This document shows, in pieces, positions 6,763 through 7,661 of a stretch of DNA of 7,661 bases (its first letter is position 1; each line of letters begins with the position of its first letter). The notes below the pieces were generated by a model. It made no database searches and was not told the origin of the DNA. It worked only from the letters and a program-made list of their open reading frames with translations. A program made the position numbers and the translations under genes. Location: contig DIKJ01000105.1 in the NCBI GenBank assembly GCA_002424525.1, positions 1 to 7,661 on the forward strand. The letters are read 5' to 3'. This stretch comes from Bacteroidales bacterium UBA5621. GTDB lineage: Bacteria > Bacteroidota > Bacteroidia > Bacteroidales > VadinHA17.

Positions 6763-7661
6763 GTTATGAACCTGTTCGGCAAGGAATTTCATTATCTCCG
6801 GTGGAGTGGGAGCGGTAAGCTTGCTGACGACAATGTTCACGATCACGGCCAGTGGCGCTCCTATCCATGCAAAGTACCAGACATTAAGCCAGTATGATAT
6901 AAAAGCCTGCCCGGGAAGAGAACCTCCGGTCAGTCCGACAATAAAATAGGTGATAGCCACCGTGGTCACCAGTATCCCGGCAGCAAGACCTGCCTTGGCG
7001 CCTGTCCTGTTTGATCCGCTCCACCAGATGCCAAGCAGGAAAAGAGGGAAAATTGTGCAAGCGGCCATTGAAAATGCCACCGAGACCAGCTGGGCTATCA
7101 GACCAAGGTTGAGCAGTGCGACTGATGTAACGGCAAGAGCCATTATAATGGTGCCTATCCTGGCGATTTTCAATTGTTTCTTTGGCGTGGAGTCAGGATT
7201 AATTACCCTGACATAGAGGTCGTGCGAAAAAGCAGATGCCCCTGCAACCAGCAAACCCGAGACAGTTGAAAAAGCTGCAGATATCGCGCCTGCCGCCAGC
7301 AACCCCACGATAAGGGAGTTTACCCCTGCAAGCTGGGCGGTGTAGACAACTATTGCATCTTTCGCCAGTACCCCGACCTCGGGACTAGAAGAGAGTATCT
7401 TCCCGAAAGCTGAATAAACAGGTGCCGTCCAGTAAATAAGGGAAATGAAAAAGAGTCCCCATACAACCGACCAGCGGGCATCCGTAACCTTCGGTACCAC
7501 GTAAAAACGCTGTATGACGTGAGGCAGACCGGCCGTTCCAACCATTAACGAGAAGCAGATAGCCATCCACTGAAAGAATGTCGTGCCGGTTGAAGGATCC
7601 CATGGCATGGCATATTCCGGACTGGGAACAATTGAAAAATCATGCCCGTAGGCATTAAGCA
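6760..7661 (-). CDS. Sodium:solute symporter, ActP/VC_2705-like (partial, N-terminus off right edge)
   Basis: About 300 C-terminal residues of an inner-membrane Na+-coupled transporter (SSS family, usually 500-600 residues). The frame stays open from the ATG at 7608 back to the window edge, adding at least 17 residues that include HDFSIVPSPEYA, so that ATG is internal. Numbering from it, GTAGLPHVIQRFYVVP (24-39) and VAGASAFSHDLYVRV (121-135) closely resemble acetate permease ActP and the VC_2705-type symporters. Ser114-Thr115 in AAFSTVSGLL sits where the family has its second sodium site. About eight membrane segments remain. The likely substrate is acetate or a similar short carboxylate (inference from family). 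VC_2705-type symporters usually have a small DUF4212 subunit gene directly upstream, which here would lie beyond the right edge. Downstream, a TGATG overlap leads into the helical protein. Confidence 0.88.
   Translation of the reverse strand, partial: LNAYGHDFSIVPSPEYAMPWDPSTGTTFFQWMAICFSLMVGTAGLPHVIQRFYVVPKVTDARWSVVWGLFFISLIYWTAPVYSAFGKILSSSPEVGVLAKDAIVVYTAQLAGVNSLIVGLLAAGAISAAFSTVSGLLVAGASAFSHDLYVRVINPDSTPKKQLKIARIGTIIMALAVTSVALLNLGLIAQLVSVAFSMAACTIFPLFLLGIWWSGSNRTGAKAGLAAGILVTTVAITYFIVGLTGGSLPGQAFISYWLNVWYFAWIGAPLAVIVNIVVSKLTAPTPPEIMKFLAEQVHN

Noticed and set aside
7606..7608. ATG at 7608 as the start of the symporter
   Set aside because: The frame stays open upstream to the window edge, and SSS symporters have several membrane segments before this point. 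The ATG is internal.

Overview
This 7.66 kb stretch of chromosome looks like it comes from a Bacteroidota species, probably an environmental Bacteroidales-type lineage, though that is inference. Genes lack recognisable Shine-Dalgarno sequences and have A-rich leaders instead. One candidate promoter fits the Bacteroidota -33/-7 pattern, and base composition is near 50% GC. I saw no RNA genes, CRISPR arrays, insertion sequences or phage genes.

Left part (1-812, minus strand): a two-gene operon. An OmpA-type peptidoglycan-binding protein tethered by one N-terminal membrane segment is followed 12 bases later by a membrane-anchored coiled-coil protein that runs off the left edge. A 225-base divergent intergenic region (813-1037) separates it from the plus-strand genes.

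Middle part (1038-4680, plus strand): a tight two-gene operon. A calcineurin-like metallophosphoesterase with an intact metal site sits 10 bases upstream of a 953-residue transmembrane receptor. That receptor has an extracytoplasmic Cache sensor, two PAS domains, a degenerate CBS pair and a C-terminal DUF294/GlnD-like nucleotidyltransferase with an intact catalytic motif. It reads as a one-protein signal transducer whose output is nucleotidyl transfer rather than histidine phosphorylation or cyclic-di-GMP synthesis.

Right part (4677-7661, minus strand): in transcription order, a sodium:solute symporter of the ActP/VC_2705 type (N-terminus beyond the right edge), a translationally coupled membrane-anchored helical protein of unknown function, and a DcaP-like outer-membrane porin. 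The porin and the receptor are convergent and share a CTAG at their stop codons.

Working model (inference): the porin and symporter bring a small carboxylate such as acetate across the two membranes, the Cache domain senses a related ligand, and the nucleotidyltransferase modifies a partner. The phosphoesterase is a candidate for reversing the modification or removing a nucleotide product. The sensor-nucleotidyltransferase and its pairing with a phosphoesterase are the most interesting parts of the window.
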